Below, one piece after another: positions 22,968 through 34,701 of a stretch of 64,000 nucleotides of DNA (positions are counted from its first letter, which is position 1; the number at the start of each line of letters is the position of its first letter). The position numbers and the translations under genes were made by a program. This DNA comes from Spiroplasma chinense (lineage in GTDB: Bacteria > Bacillota_I > Bacilli_A > Mycoplasmatales > Mycoplasmataceae): contig NZ_CP043026.1 of NCBI RefSeq assembly GCF_008086545.1, forward strand, positions 682,001 through 746,000, in the 5' to 3' direction. The notes under the pieces were generated by a model that saw only the letters and a list, made by a program, of their open reading frames with translations, was not told where the DNA came from and searched no databases.

Positions 22968-25162
22968 TGAAAACTTTAAAAGGAAAAATAAAAAACTTTT
23001 TATTTAACAACGAAGATTATGGAGTTGCAGTTTTTACTTTACTTGATAACGAAAAAAACTCAACCGTTATAACTGGAAACATTGGTGTTATGAAAGTTGG
23101 AGTTATTTATGAAGTTGAAGGAGAAAATGTAGTTGATAGAAAAAGAAATCAAACATCTTTTGTAGTTTCTTCAATTAAACAAGTAAAAGAATTTTCAAAA
23201 GATGTTTATATAAAATATTTTTCTTCCTCTTTATTTCCATCGATAGGAAAAAAACTTGCAACAAATATTGTTGAACATTATAAAAAAGATATTTTTAAAA
23301 AGATTTTAAAAAACAAAGATGAATTAAAATTAATTGAAGACATGACAGAAGTAAAAGCAAATATTGTTTATGATGTTGTTAAAGAATTTTTTAGTGAGAA
23401 TGATATTTTAGATAAATTTATAAATAATAATTTAAAACAAGAATTTTATAATTACTTGCAAAGAAATGTAGATGACTCAAATGAGATTAGATCTATTTTA
23501 GAAAACAACTTTTATGAGTTTGCTTTTGTAAATAAACTAACTCCATTTGAAGAAGTTGATAAAGTTGCACTTGCATTTGGTGTTGAAGAATTTAGTGATG
23601 AAAGAATTTCTTGATGAGCAAACTATCTAGGAAACGAATTACTTTTCAGAACTGGTGATACATATTTTGATTTGTATCAAATAAGAAAAATGTTAAGTCA
23701 AAAGTTTTTCGGATTTAATGAAAATGATTTTGATAGTAAATTATTATATGCAAAGAAAAATAATATTTTATATTTTGAAAATAAAAAAATATATACAAAA
23801 GAAAGTTATAACGATGAAAAATTTATTGCAGATAAATTAATAGCAATTGAAAACGAAAGTTATAATATAAAAGATTATGACTTTGAAAAATATTTAGAAC
23901 AAGTTGAAAAATTTGTTGGTGAAAAATTATATATTGATAATTTTAAATATAATGAAGAACAAGTTTTAGCAATAAGAAATTTTTGTGAAAATAATATAAG
24001 TATTGTAACAGGTGGTCCTGGTACTGGTAAGACAACTATTATTGCGGGAATCGTAAAAATGTATGAATTAATCTTTAGCAATTCTAATTACTCAATTGCA
24101 GCTCCAACAGGTAGAGCTGCAAGTAGAATTAAAGAGTCATCAGATTTTAATGCTCAAACAATTCATAAACTTTTGAGATATATTGGAAATGATAATTTTG
24201 AATTTTGTTTAGAAAGACCTTTATCAAAAGAATTATTAATTATTGATGAATGCTCTATGATAGATAATCATTTATTTGCATCTCTTTTAAGAGGAATAAC
24301 TGATATTAAAAAATTAGTATTAGTTGGTGACATCCATCAATTACCAAGTGTAAGTTATGGTAATCTTTATGAAGATGTAATTGAAAGTGAAAAGTTTTCA
24401 ATTACTAAACTTGTTAAAAACAATAGACAAGTTTCAAAAGAAAATAAAAATTCTATTATAGATTTATCTACTGCAATTCGTGAAGAAAAAATAAATGAAT
24501 TTAATTTTGAAGATACAAATAATGTTGAATTTATTTTTAACGATGATTCAAATGAATTGAAAAAAGAAATATTAAAAATTTATACAAAGAATAAACCATC
24601 AAATATTGAAGATGAAATAAATGATATTCAAATTATTGCACCAATGTATAAAGAACAACTTGGAATTCATTTTATAAATTCTCAAATTCAAAATGTTTTT
24701 AATCCAAGTAATGGAAAAGAATTTAAAAGAGGAGAAATTTATTTTAGACCAAATGATAAAGTAATGTATATTGAAAATGATCCTTTCTTAGAACTTTCTA
24801 ATGGGGATGTGGGTTACATAGAAAATTTAGTGATGGAAAAAAATAAACTAAAACATGCAGAAATTAATTTTAGTTCTAGAAGAAAAGAAATTACTTCATC
24901 TCAATTTTCAAAAATAAATTTAAATTATGCATGTAGTATTCACAAAACACAAGGTAGTGAATATAAAAATGTAATTTTAGTTTTAGATAATTCGAATAAT
25001 TATTCAACTTTCTTTTTAAATAAAAAAATGATTTATACAGCTGTAACAAGAGCTAAAAATAAATTATTTATTTTAACTTCTAAAGATTTATTTTTAAAAA
25101 CTTGCGGTAAAGATATGAAATTAAGAAGAACAACATTAAAAGAGAGAATTTGTAGTTTGTAA
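22967..25162 (+). CDS. recD2: RecD2-type superfamily 1 DNA helicase
   Basis: 731 residues. The N-terminal part resembles the OB and helix-hairpin-helix region of RecD2. The helicase core follows: Walker A Gly-Gly-Pro-Gly-Thr-Gly-Lys-Thr-Thr near 349-357, Ala-Ala-Pro-Thr-Gly-Arg-Ala-Ala (motif Ia), Ile-Ile-Asp-Glu-Cys-Ser-Met (Walker B), Val-Gly-Asp-x-x-Gln-Leu-Pro (motif III), His-Lys-Thr-Gln-Gly-Ser-Glu (motif V) and Ala-Val-Thr-Arg-Ala-Lys (motif VI). RecD2 is a 5'-3' helicase that works outside RecBCD, in repair and replication-fork maintenance. It follows the kinase-like gene with a TAATG overlap. Confidence 0.93.
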
Positions 25163-25200
25163 TATAAAATACTATATAATATTCTTATAGGAGTAACGAT

Positions 25201-26415
25201 ATGAAACATAAAATAGTATGAATCTTAACATCTGTTGTGGGTGTTATATTTACAACATTACTAATTACAGCGTTATGTTTAGCGCCAACTGTAAATGTTG
25301 ATAACGAATTAGAAAACCTTGTTAAGTTTAATGCTGGTTTAGCAAATTTTACTCAACAAGTTAACTCAAATATTTCAAACCGTTTTGATTTTGCTTATTT
25401 CATTTTTGGTGTAGAAGGTTTATTTACAATGATGAAAATACACTCATTCAATGTGGTTGTATTTGCAGTATTGTGATCATACCTATTACCTTTAATAGGA
25501 ATATTGTTAGGGTCATTATTAATGGTTTCAATATGTTTAATTATTGTCGAAAGAATTAAACGTGAATATAAATATAAAATTATGAAAGCTTGTGGAAAAT
25601 ATGGAATGTATTCTTCATTTGGTCTTCTAATAGTATTTTCAATAGCAACAATAGTAGTAATCTCATTACTTGAAAAAGAATTTAGAGTTTCAAATGATTT
25701 AAATGGAGTTTTGAATTTAATTAATGTAGGTACAGTTCATAATGGTATGACATATTTAGTGACTGCAAAATACTTATCAACTTCAACTTATGGAAGTTTG
25801 ATGGTTAATGGAATTGCAAGTTCTGGATTGGATATTGCAAAAAACTTTAATGTCGCTTTGCTTACAACAACCTTATCTTTATTAATGGTTGTACTACCAA
25901 TTTTATTTATAATTGTAGTTACAACTACAAGTATTTGAATATCTACATTTATTAGTAATAGAGGAAATGGATTATCTAAATTTGCAAGATGATTGGGAAA
26001 TATCAGAATTGACTCAAGAAGAGAGTTTTATGGAGCAGTATTTAAAAACAAATGATTTATTATTGCTACAACTATGTTGTTAATTTCTGCAATTTTCCCA
26101 GGAATTGTTCATGGTTATGAAAGACCAGGTCAAATATTTTTAACAGTATCTACAATTATAATTGTGCCTTTATGTTTTTTACCAACTTTAATATCATGAT
26201 TGATGATAATAAACGTTAAAAGGTTTAATTATAATAAGGTTATGTTCCTTCAAATATTAATCTTAGCTATTGCTGTATTTGTTATTCAAATCAATGTATG
26301 AGTATTATTTAGAGAAGAGATGCAAATGCCTATTTCTGTAATGACAGCTTTACCATTTGTAACTTTAACAGTAACTTCAGTTGCATTATTTGGATTTATT
26401 AAATGACAACACTAA
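25201..26415 (+). CDS. Polytopic membrane protein, unknown
   Basis: 404 residues. I count about eight hydrophobic membrane-spanning stretches, starting with an N-terminal one at about 6-28 and with pairs near 90-115, 130-160, 215-245, 290-310, 320-345, 350-370 and 385-402. Short basic loops lie between. No transporter signature is recognised. AGGAGTAACGAT precedes ATG 25201. It lies 38 bases after recD2 and may be co-transcribed with it, although functions look unrelated. Six or more Trp are coded by TGA. Confidence 0.8.
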
Positions 26416-26441
26416 ACAACTTCTATGGAAGTTGTTTTTTT
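26414..26441 (+). terminator. Terminator
   Basis: Arms AAACAACTTC and GAAGTTGTTT around TATG, then a T run. It overlaps the stop codon. Confidence 0.92.
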
Positions 26442-26503
26442 ATACAAAAATTTCAAATTTTGGTCAAAAAAGCATAAAATTACTATTAAGGAGATAAATA
26501 GAT

Positions 26504-27655
26504 ATGATTTTAAGAAATGCAAAAATAGTGTTAAAAGACAAAATTATTGAAAATGGATGACTTGAAATTGAAAATGAAACTATTAAATCTATCAATGAAG
26601 GTGATACTCAACAAGAAGGCATAGATTTAAAAGGTCAGTGATTGTTACCTGGTTTTATAGAGTGCCATGTCCATGGTGGTTATGGTGTTGACTTCGAAAC
26701 TGGAACAGTAGAAGCTTATCAAAAGTTTGGAAAAATGATTCCAAAAGAAGGTATAACTTCTTATATTCAAGCAAGTGTAACTAACTCTAAAGAAAATAAC
26801 TTAAAATATTTAAGTGCTTTTAAAGAATTTATGAAAAATCAAGATGAAAATAGTGCTAAATGTTTAGGTTTACATATGGAAGGTCCATTTATTTCACCAG
26901 CAAAAAAAGGTGCTCATGAACTTTCTTTATTAGAAGATCCAAATATTGAAGTTATGAAAGAATTTATCGAATTATCTGATGATAATGTGAGAATCATTAC
27001 TTATGCACCAGATATGCAAGATGGTTCATTTACTAAATTCTTATTAGATAACAACATTTTACCTTCAGCAGGACATACAAATACAAGTGTTCAAGACTTT
27101 TTGAAGGATTACAAGATTGGAGTAAGACATTTAACTCATTTATTTAATGGAATGAGTGGTGTAAGTCAACAAGAACCTGGTCTTGCAACTGCTGGACTTT
27201 ACTTTGATGACATATTATGTGAAGTTATAAGTGATTCAATTCATATTCAACCAGATACTTTAAGATTAATTTATAAAATAAAAGGACCTCAAGGAATTGT
27301 AATTATCACTGATGCTATGAATGCAAAAGGTGAACCTGATGGAAATTATAAACTTGGAAACTTAGATGTTATAAAAGAAGGTATGAAAGTTAGTTTAAAA
27401 GAAGGGGGAGCATTAGCTGGAGCTGGTGCAACTTACGATCATAACGTTAGAGTTATGCTAAAAGAAATACCAAACTTAAAAATGAATGAATTGATTTATA
27501 TGACATCAATTAATATCGCAAAACAATTAAATATTTTTGATTCAACAGGAGAAATTAGTGTTGGAAAAAAAGCAGATTTAACTGTTTTAGATGATAAATA
27601 TGAAGTAAATAAAACTTTTATCAATGGAAAGGTAGCTTATGAAAAATCAAATTAA
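26504..27655 (+). CDS. nagA: N-acetylglucosamine-6-phosphate deacetylase
   Basis: 383 residues, typical length. Metal-binding His55-x-His57 in Glu-Cys-His-Val-His-Gly-Gly, Met-Glu-Gly-Pro-Phe (metal Glu), Ser-Ala-Gly-His-Thr-Asn, Thr-His-Leu-Phe-Asn-Gly-Met, and the catalytic Asp in Ile-Thr-Asp-Ala-Met match NagA. It removes acetate from GlcNAc-6-P to give GlcN-6-P, feeding amino sugars to glycolysis. ATG 26504 follows AAGGAGA. It leads a tightly packed operon with a membrane protein, an oxidoreductase and deoC. No nagB lies in the window. Confidence 0.96.
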
Positions 27656-28211
27656 CCCAAAATCTTATATATTATCAAAATATTTATTAACATTTGCAAT
27701 GATGTTTTTCTACTTAGTATCATTTTGAGCAATTCTTAAGGGAATTGGTCAAAATAAAAATGATCTACATTATATTCAAGAAAACTATTATTTGTTAACA
27801 GGACTTAGTTTATTTATAGGTATTATATTTATAAGTGTATATACACTTATAAGATACAATCTACATAAAAAGTCAGGTTATAAATTTAATAAAAAAGAAA
27901 TAAATAAAATCTTTATTTCAATTGGATTAATGTGTCTAATGGTAGTTATTTCAATATTGGTAATTACATTTCCAAGTTATACATCAAAAACTGTATTGAT
28001 GAGTTTAGCAATTGTAACAACAATTATTAAAATTATTATTGGATTTGTTGTTTCAATTTTTGAAACAATGGTTAGAACTCAAGAACAAGCAATTGTTAAT
28101 AAAACTTGATTTAACAATGATGACTTGAAATCAAGAAATCAACCAAAAGATTCTGGTGAAAATACAAGTGAACTATTTAAAAATAGTAGTAATCCATTTA
28201 TGGAGGATTAA
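27639..28211 (+). CDS. Small membrane protein overlapping nagA
   Basis: 190 residues, with start ATG 27639 inside the last codons of nagA (17-base overlap), implying translational coupling. About four membrane segments are predicted (near 13-34, 50-68, 90-110 and 117-140). A polar Asn/Ser-rich C-terminal tail of about 40 residues follows, after a TGA-coded Trp. No family is recognised. Its place in a sugar-catabolic operon hints at a transport or envelope link, without direct evidence. Confidence 0.75.
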
Positions 28212-28213
28212 AG

Positions 28214-29194
28214 ATGATAAAAATTGGAACGATAGGAACAAGTAAAATCACAGAAGATTTTATTAATTCTGCTTCTAAAAACCCAAATTTAAAAGTTGTT
28301 TGTTGTTATTCGAGAGATAAACAAAAAGCAAGAGAATTAATTAACAAAAACAAACTTTATGCAATTGCAGTTGATAGTTTTGAAAAATTAGTTGATGAAA
28401 TTGATGCAGTTTATATTGCAAGTCCCAATGGATTGCATTATGAACAAGCAAAATATTTCTTACAACAACAAAAACATGTGTTGTTAGAAAAACCATTAAC
28501 TTTAGAATATCAACAAGCTTGTGAGTTATTCGAAATAGCTGCAATCAATAATGTAATTCTTATGGAAGCTTACAAAACTGCACATTTACCTCAATTTTCT
28601 AATTTATTTAAAGCTGTCAATCTATTAAATCCATTTATGGCAAGCTTTAATATGAATCAATATTCTTCTAGAATGGTAAACATCAAACAAGGAATATATG
28701 ATTCTGTATTTGATGGAAAATTAGGTAAAGGTTCTACTTATGATATGTTGATCTATCCAGTAGAACTTGCAATTGCATTATTTGGACCAATAAAAGAGGT
28801 AAAATCTATGGGTATGAAACTTCCTAATGGAAGTGGATTGAATGATATAGTTTTACTAAAACATGAAAACGAAATTTTAGTAAATATAACTTGTAGTAAA
28901 ACTAGTGTGGGAAGAATAAAAAGTGAAATTTTAGCAGACCACGCAACAATTGTTTTTGATAACTGTATTAATTTAAAAGAAATTAAAGTAATCAAGAATA
29001 AAGAGGATGAAGAATCAATATCATATATTCAAAATGAAGAACAAGACTTATTTGAATATGAAATATCAGTATTTGTAAAAATGATTTTAACAAACGATTA
29101 TAAATTAAGAGATTATCTTTTAGATATTAGTTGTGAAGCAGTTAAGGTTTTAAATTTGGTTGAAAAAAACCAAAAAGAAATAGGAGAAATTTAA
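28214..29194 (+). CDS. Gfo/Idh/MocA family oxidoreductase
   Basis: 326 residues. The N-terminal Rossmann motif is Ile-Gly-Thr-Ile-Gly-Thr-Ser-Lys-Ile. Ala-Ser-Pro-Asn-Gly-Leu-His-Tyr and Glu-Lys-Pro-Leu-Thr, with the conserved Lys, follow as in glucose-fructose oxidoreductase and related dehydrogenases. Unlike IolG (54444), it lacks the Asp-x-x-x-His-Asp inositol dehydrogenase motif; Tyr-Asp-Met-Leu-Ile-Tyr-Pro stands in the equivalent place. It is an NAD(P)-dependent sugar or polyol dehydrogenase of unknown substrate. The start lies two bases after the upstream stop, with a GGAGG site inside that gene's end. Confidence 0.9.
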   Translation: MIKIGTIGTSKITEDFINSASKNPNLKVVCCYSRDKQKARELINKNKLYAIAVDSFEKLVDEIDAVYIASPNGLHYEQAKYFLQQQKHVLLEKPLTLEYQQACELFEIAAINNVILMEAYKTAHLPQFSNLFKAVNLLNPFMASFNMNQYSSRMVNIKQGIYDSVFDGKLGKGSTYDMLIYPVELAIALFGPIKEVKSMGMKLPNGSGLNDIVLLKHENEILVNITCSKTSVGRIKSEILADHATIVFDNCINLKEIKVIKNKEDEESISYIQNEEQDLFEYEISVFVKMILTNDYKLRDYLLDISCEAVKVLNLVEKNQKEIGEI

Positions 29195-29195
29195 A

Positions 29196-29858
29196 ATGGA
29201 ATTAAATAAATATATAGATCACACTTTATTGAAAGCATCAGCTACAAAAAGTGAAATTAAAACTTTATGTGAAGAAGCAAAACAATATGATTTTGCAACA
29301 GTTTGTGTTAACCCAACTCAAATTGAATATGCAAGCGAATTGCTAAAAGGAACTAATGTAGGAATTACTACAGTTATTGGTTTCCCACTTGGAGCATCAA
29401 CAAGTGAAGTTAAAGCTTTTGAAACAGCAGATGCTATTCAAAAAGGTGCAACAGAAATTGATATGGTTGTAAATATTGGAGCAATTAAAGATGGTAACTG
29501 AGATTTAGTTTTATCAGATATGAAAGCTGTAAAAGCATCAGCTCCAAATAATGTAGTTAAATGTATTATGGAAAACTGTTTACTAACAAAAGAAGAAATT
29601 GTTAAGGCTTGTGAAATGGCAGTAGAGGCAAAATTAGAATTTGTAAAAACATCAACAGGATTTTCAACTGGGGGAGCTACATTTGACGATGTTAAATTAA
29701 TGAGTGAAACAGTTAAAAGAAATGCTGAAGTTAAAGCAGCTGGTGGAGTTAGAACTTTTGAAGATGCTATGAAAATGATTGAAAATGGAGCTACTAGATT
29801 AGGAACTAGTGGTGGAGTTTCAATAGTAAATGGAAAAGATAATAACACTGCATATTAA
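29196..29858 (+). CDS. deoC: Deoxyribose-phosphate aldolase
   Basis: 220 residues, the usual DeoC size. Ile-Asp-His-Thr-Leu-Leu-Lys opens the protein, Val-Ile-Gly-Phe-Pro-Leu-Gly follows, and the Schiff-base Lys151 is in Phe-Val-Lys-Thr-Ser-Thr-Gly-Phe. Lys-Ala-Ala-Gly-Gly-Val-Arg is the phosphate-binding loop. The enzyme cleaves deoxyribose-5-P to glyceraldehyde-3-P and acetaldehyde, connecting deoxynucleoside breakdown with glycolysis. It is the last gene of the nagA operon, one base after the oxidoreductase stop, and is followed by a terminator. Confidence 0.96.
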
Positions 29859-29864
29859 TTTTTT

Positions 29865-29897
29865 AAAACAATAATGAATATATTATTGTTTTTTTTA
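29865..29897 (+). terminator. Terminator of the nagA-deoC operon
   Basis: Arms AAAACAATAAT (29865-29875) and ATTATTGTTTT (29882-29892), then a T run. Confidence 0.9.
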
Positions 29898-29929
29898 TTT
29901 ATAATATATATAGAAAAAGAGAGAAAAGT

Positions 29930-30154
29930 ATGTTGAAAGAGCAAAGTTTATTTATCATAGATTCTATAGACAAAGAATGTTCTTCTGAATTGGCAAAAAA
30001 ATTTAGTGAGGTTGGAATTTATCCAAGTCAACTGTTATATTTGGTAGCTATTTCAAAAAAACAAGCAAGAATTATTGTGAATAACGTTGAGTATGTATTA
30101 AGAAAGGATGATTTTGATCATTTAAGGTTAATTGATTGTGAAATTGAAGAATAA
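29930..30154 (+). CDS. feoA: FeoA domain protein
   Basis: 74 residues, the size of a single SH3-like FeoA domain. The pattern of a short helix ending Phe-Ser-Glu-Val-Gly-Ile-Tyr-Pro, then Leu-Val-Ala-Ile and a final strand, fits FeoA (usually Leu-Gly-Leu/Ile-x-Pro-Gly). It overlaps the feoB start, which is the standard arrangement. FeoA is a cytoplasmic accessory of the ferrous iron transporter FeoB. A GAGAGAAAAG element precedes ATG 29930. Confidence 0.85.
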   Translation: MLKEQSLFIIDSIDKECSSELAKKFSEVGIYPSQLLYLVAISKKQARIIVNNVEYVLRKDDFDHLRLIDCEIEE

Positions 30155-32111
30155 AAAAACAAACTATTTACTTGTAGGAAATCCAAATGTTGGTAAAACA
30201 ACATTTTTTAATCATCTAACAACTTCTGTTGCGAGTGTTGGTAACTTTGATAGAACAACAGTTAATTCAAAGGTTGGTAGTTTAAAGAAAGATAAAAATA
30301 CAAAAATAAATGATTTACCAGGAATATATAATTTAAATTCCTTAGGAGATGATGATAAAGTTGTTTTGAAAACTTTATTTAATTTTGACTACAATGGAAT
30401 AATAAATGTAACTAATGCAAATACTTTTTTAAGAGATATGTATTTAACATTACAACTTTTAGAATCACAACAACCTGTTGTGATTGCTTTAAACATGATT
30501 GATGAATTAAAGAATAAAGAAATTGATGTAAACAAATTAAAAGTTAAATTAAATTCACCAGTTGTTTTAACAAATGCTAAAAAAGATTTAGGATTAAATG
30601 AAGTTAAAACACAACTTAATTGTCCTTTGAATTCTTTTAAATTAAAGTATAGTGATGAAGTTGAAGAAAAAATAAATAAAATTTCTTCATTGATTGAGAA
30701 TAATAAATTACCTAAAAGATTTTATGCCATTCAAGCATTAGAAAAAAATGAATTTGCATTAAATTATATTAATGAAACTCAAGAAAATAATGAAGAAATT
30801 TTAAAAATAATAAATAGTGATGAGGGAAGTGAAAAACAAATTTATGAATCTAAATTTAATTTTATTAAGGAATTATATTTAGAAGTTTTTCAAGAAAAAT
30901 TAGGAGAAATTATAAGTAGAAAAAATAATTTTGAAAAACTTGATAAAGTTTTACTTAGAAAAATAACAGCATTACCAATATTCTTTTTGGTTCTAGCTTT
31001 AATTTATTACATTACTTTTGGTCCTTACACTGGAGGTAAGTTGAATGAACTCATTGATGAAGGATTAAATGATAAATTATTAAATATAATTTATGAAGCT
31101 TTAGAAAAAACCAAGAGTCCAGAATTTTTAAATGGTTTTATTTGTAATGCTGTACTTGGTGGAATTTTTGCTGTCATGCCTTTTTTACCTTTTATTTTAA
31201 TTCTTTTTATATTCATAGGTCTACTTCAACAAAGCGGTTACCTTTCAAGGGTAAGTGCGGTCACTGACGAAATATTATCTCCATTTGGATTAACAGGTAG
31301 AAGTGTTATTGGTTTAATTTCTGGAATGGGATGTAATGTTCCAACAATTATGATGGCAAGAGCAAGTCAATCAAAAAAAGAAAAAGTAATTTCAATTTTA
31401 ATTGCTCCTTTTATTTCTTGTTCAGCAAGAACTGTTGTGTATTCATTTGTTGCAAGTTTGATCTTTGTAAACAATGTTTGACTTGTAATTTTATTGTTAC
31501 AAATATTTTCTGGATTTACCGCTTTAATAATTGGTTTATTATTTTCGCAAACAATGTTTAGAAAAAGAAAAAATGTTTTCTTTATAGAATTACCAAAATG
31601 AAGAAGTCCTGATTTTAAAACTATTGGTAAAATGATTTGATTTGAAGTTAAAAACTTTTTAATTAGAGTAGGGAAATTTGTTTTTGTAGGTAGTGTAATT
31701 GTTTGAACTATTTCTCATATTGGACCAAAAGGTTTTTTAAATGATGAACAAATTGAAAAATCTTTTATGGGTTACATAGGTAAAGGTTTTGGTTATTTAT
31801 TATGACCGATAGGATTATCAGATTGAAGAGTAGCTGCAAGTTTACTTTTAGCATTTCCCGCAAAAGAAATTGCAGTTACAAACATGTTAATTGTTTTTAA
31901 TGGAATCGAAAACATTCATGCTTATTTCAATTTAGCAATAGCTTTATCATACTTAGTTTTCTTTGCATTATACATTCCATGTCTTTCTACAATGGCAGTT
32001 ATTAAAAGTGAATCTAATTATAAAAATTTATTTATAAGTATTGGTATTTCTTTATTAACAGCATACATATTCTCATTATTTGTTTATTGAGTGGCATTTT
32101 CACTTACTTAA
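30138..32111 (+). CDS. feoB: Ferrous iron transporter FeoB
   Basis: About 657 residues with a GTG start at 30138; a TTG at 30132 is an alternative. Either overlaps feoA, with an AAGG element upstream. The cytoplasmic G domain has G1 Gly14-Asn-Pro-Asn-Val-Gly-Lys-Thr21, G3 Asp-Leu-Pro-Gly and G4 Asn-Met-Ile-Asp. Membrane part: two gate regions, with Gly-Met-Gly-Cys-Asn-Val-Pro-Thr and later Phe-Ile-Ser-Cys-Ser-Ala-Arg, whose Cys residues are the conserved transport positions. It is a GTP-driven Fe(II) importer in the cell membrane, a little shorter than enterobacterial FeoB. Many Trp are TGA. Confidence 0.95.
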
Positions 32112-32133
32112 TTTAAGAGTGTAACAATAATTG

Positions 32134-32165
32134 ATACCAAAAAATCCTAGTTTTTTTGGTATAAT
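32134..32165 (+). promoter_or_regulatory. Extended -10 promoter embedded in a hairpin
   Basis: ATACCAAAAAA (32134-32144) and TTTTTTGGTAT (32152-32162) are perfect inverted arms. TGGTATAAT (32157-32165) is an extended -10 at the right arm, 30 bases before the start at 32195. The hairpin could also end feoB transcription, though a proper T tail is lacking. Confidence 0.6.
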
Positions 32166-32194
32166 ATATATAGTGAATTTTTGGAGGAATAATT

Positions 32195-34672
32195 ATGGCT
32201 AAAAAATACGGTTTTGAAATTGGAGATTATGGACTACCTGCTTCAATAAGAAAAAGAGTAGATGACTTAGTAGAATTAAACTTAAATCCTTCAACAATCA
32301 ATTTGCTTACAAGCGAATTTTCAAAAATGGATGATGAAACAAAAGAAAATATCGGACGTTACATTGCAAATTTACTTGAAATTGAAAATATAATGTTAGC
32401 AAGACACTTTGAAAAAATTGCATCAGAAAATGCATTCGGTAATTCAAAGCAAGAATTAATTCTTAAACAAAGACAATCAAATTTATTAAGAATTCAACAA
32501 ATTTTTGCATCTAAAGATGAAGAGATGAATAGAAAATCAAGATACAGTGTTAAAAGTTTTATGGATGACACTATTTCAAATACAGGTACAATTGATTTTA
32601 GAAAAGTTATGGTTACAAATAATTCTGATCAAAAGTCAGAAGAAGAACTTTCAAAAATTAAATTACAAGAATTAGCAAATAAAAAACGTTTAATTGAAAT
32701 AGCTATTTTAGAAGAAGAACAAAAAATTAAATTAGCCAAAAAACATTATTATGAAGCTAAACAAATGAATGATCATCAAACTCAAGTTGTTAAGTTAGAA
32801 ACTATTAAACATGCCAATGAAAAACTTACAACAATAGATAAAGCAATTAAAAAATACAAAACTATCGAAGCACTTCCTTTAGAAATTTTAATGGATGAAG
32901 ATATGACAATCGATGTTGAAAGAGACGAGAAAAATCTTAGAAATTTTTTAAAAAATAATGCAGCTGAAGGTATGGAAAAACTTCAAAGAGAAATTAACGC
33001 TATTGGTTCTGAACAAGCAGGTTTAACAACTGCTGAAATTTATGAAGACTTTTTTGATACAGAAGGTTATGAAGATATTTCAATACTTAAATCTAGTGAA
33101 GAGCTTGAAGGTGATGATGATGAATTAGATCCTTTTGAAATGTTAATGAAACAAGAACAAGCATTAATTGATGAAGAAAAAAGAAAACAAGAACAATTAC
33201 TTGAAGAAGAACGCAGAAAAGAAGAAGAAAAACAAAAAGCTAAAGAAGAGTATGATGCAAAAGTTCAATTAGCAAAAGAACTTGCAAGACAAAAAGAAGA
33301 AGCAAGAGAATTAAAAGAACGTGAAAAAGAACGTTTAAGATTTGAAAGAGATCAAAAAATTGCTGAAGAAAAAGCTGCTGAAAAAGTTCAAAATGAAAAA
33401 ATAATCAAAAAAATCAAAAAAAACTCTAAAGCAAAAGATAAAAAAATCGAAAAACTTAGAGAAGAAAAAGAACAAGCAGAAGCAGAATTAAATGAATTAA
33501 AACTAAAAGCCAAAACAGAAGAGCTAAGAAGAATTGAAATTTCAAAAAGAAAAGCTGAAGAAAACACCGAAAATATAATAAGAAAAGAAAAACAAAAAGT
33601 TGAAGCTTCTTATAATATTTTAGAACGTAAATGAAATGCTTTTAGAATTGAAACAACTTTGTTCACTAAAGACAGGGCTATTAAAGCGATCAGATCAATT
33701 AAAGAAAAAGCAGCTCTTGTAGAACAAGCAAAACAACAAGAAATCGAAGACTTAATAAGTACTCCCGAAATTGAAACTACACCTGAAATAGAAGAAACAA
33801 TTAATTTTGGTAATTTAAATGAAAATAGAGTTTCTGAAGAAAAGGTTATAGAAGTTTTAGTAGAGGAAGAACAAGCAATTGAAGAGATTATTGAAGAACC
33901 AATAATTGAAGAATCAGTTATAGAAGAACCTATAATTGAACCTGAGGTTGAAGAGATTGTAGAAGAACCAGTTGTTGAAGAACCAATAATTGAAGAACCA
34001 GTTGTTGAAGAACCAATAATTGAAGAATCAGTTATAGAAGAACCAATAATTGAAGAATCAGTTATAGAAGAACCTATAATTGAACCTGAGGTTGAAGAGA
34101 TTGTAGAAGAACCAATAATTGAAGAAACTATAATTGAAGAACCAGTTGTTGAAGAATCTATAATTGAAGAAGTTATAATTGAAGAACCAATAATTGAAGA
34201 AACTATAATTGAAGAACCATTTGTAGAAGAATCTATAATTGAAGAACCAGTTGTAGAAGAACCAATAATTAAACCTGAGGTTGGAGAGAATGTAGAAGAA
34301 CCAATAATTGAAGAAACTATAATTGAAGAACCAGTTGTAGAAGAATCTATAATTGAAGAATCAGTTATAGAAGAACTTATAATTGAACCTGAGGTTGAAG
34401 AACAAAAAAATAACAACAACTCATTAACTAATAAATTCTTAGATAAAAAAGAACAAAGAGTTCAAAAAGAATTGACATTAACTGATGAAAATGTTAAAAA
34501 TAATTCAGATGATGATAAAAAACGTGTTGATTTCTTAGAAAGAAAGAAAAAGCTAAACATAATATCAAAAGCTGAATTAGAAGAATTAAACGAAAAAAGC
34601 GCAAAAATTAAAAGTAAATCATCTAATAAAAAAGTTAATCTAAAAAAATTTACACTAGTTAGAAAAAGATAA
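32195..34672 (+). CDS. Large coiled-coil protein with acidic Val/Ile-Glu-Glu-Pro repeats
   Basis: 825 residues, one gene once the TGA at 33632-33634 is read as Trp. Residues 1-120 are a folded N-terminal domain. About 145-490 is a long charged coiled coil, dense in Glu, Lys, Arg and Ala. About 560-737 is a low-complexity tract of five-residue units such as Pro-Ile-Ile-Glu-Glu and Pro-Val-Val-Glu-Glu. A basic C-terminus follows. There is no signal peptide or membrane segment. The architecture resembles cytoskeletal or cytadherence accessory proteins of mycoplasmas, but homology is not shown. It has a strong GGAGG ribosome site and its own promoter, and the PTS gene follows after 29 bases. Confidence 0.85.
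33870..34404 (+). repeat. Degenerate 15-base coding repeat tract
   Basis: Repeats of a unit like GAAGAACCAATAATT, coding Glu-Glu-Pro-Ile-Ile. A larger block with Glu-Pro-Glu-Val-Glu-Glu occurs near 33915-33970 and again near 34060-34114, with a third divergent copy near 34365-34404, showing tandem duplication of whole segments. Confidence 0.85.
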
Positions 34673-34701
34673 AAAAACTAGCAAAAGAAAGAATTAGAAT
34701 T

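Noticed and set aside
33893-34404. Possible CRISPR array
   Set aside because: The repeats are coding, adjacent, in-frame and lack unique spacers.
33610-34419. 269-codon minus-strand frame rich in Ser, Thr, Ile
   Set aside because: Mirror image of the Glu-Glu-Pro-Ile-Ile repeat on the plus strand; no ribosome site, no domain, pure codon shadow.
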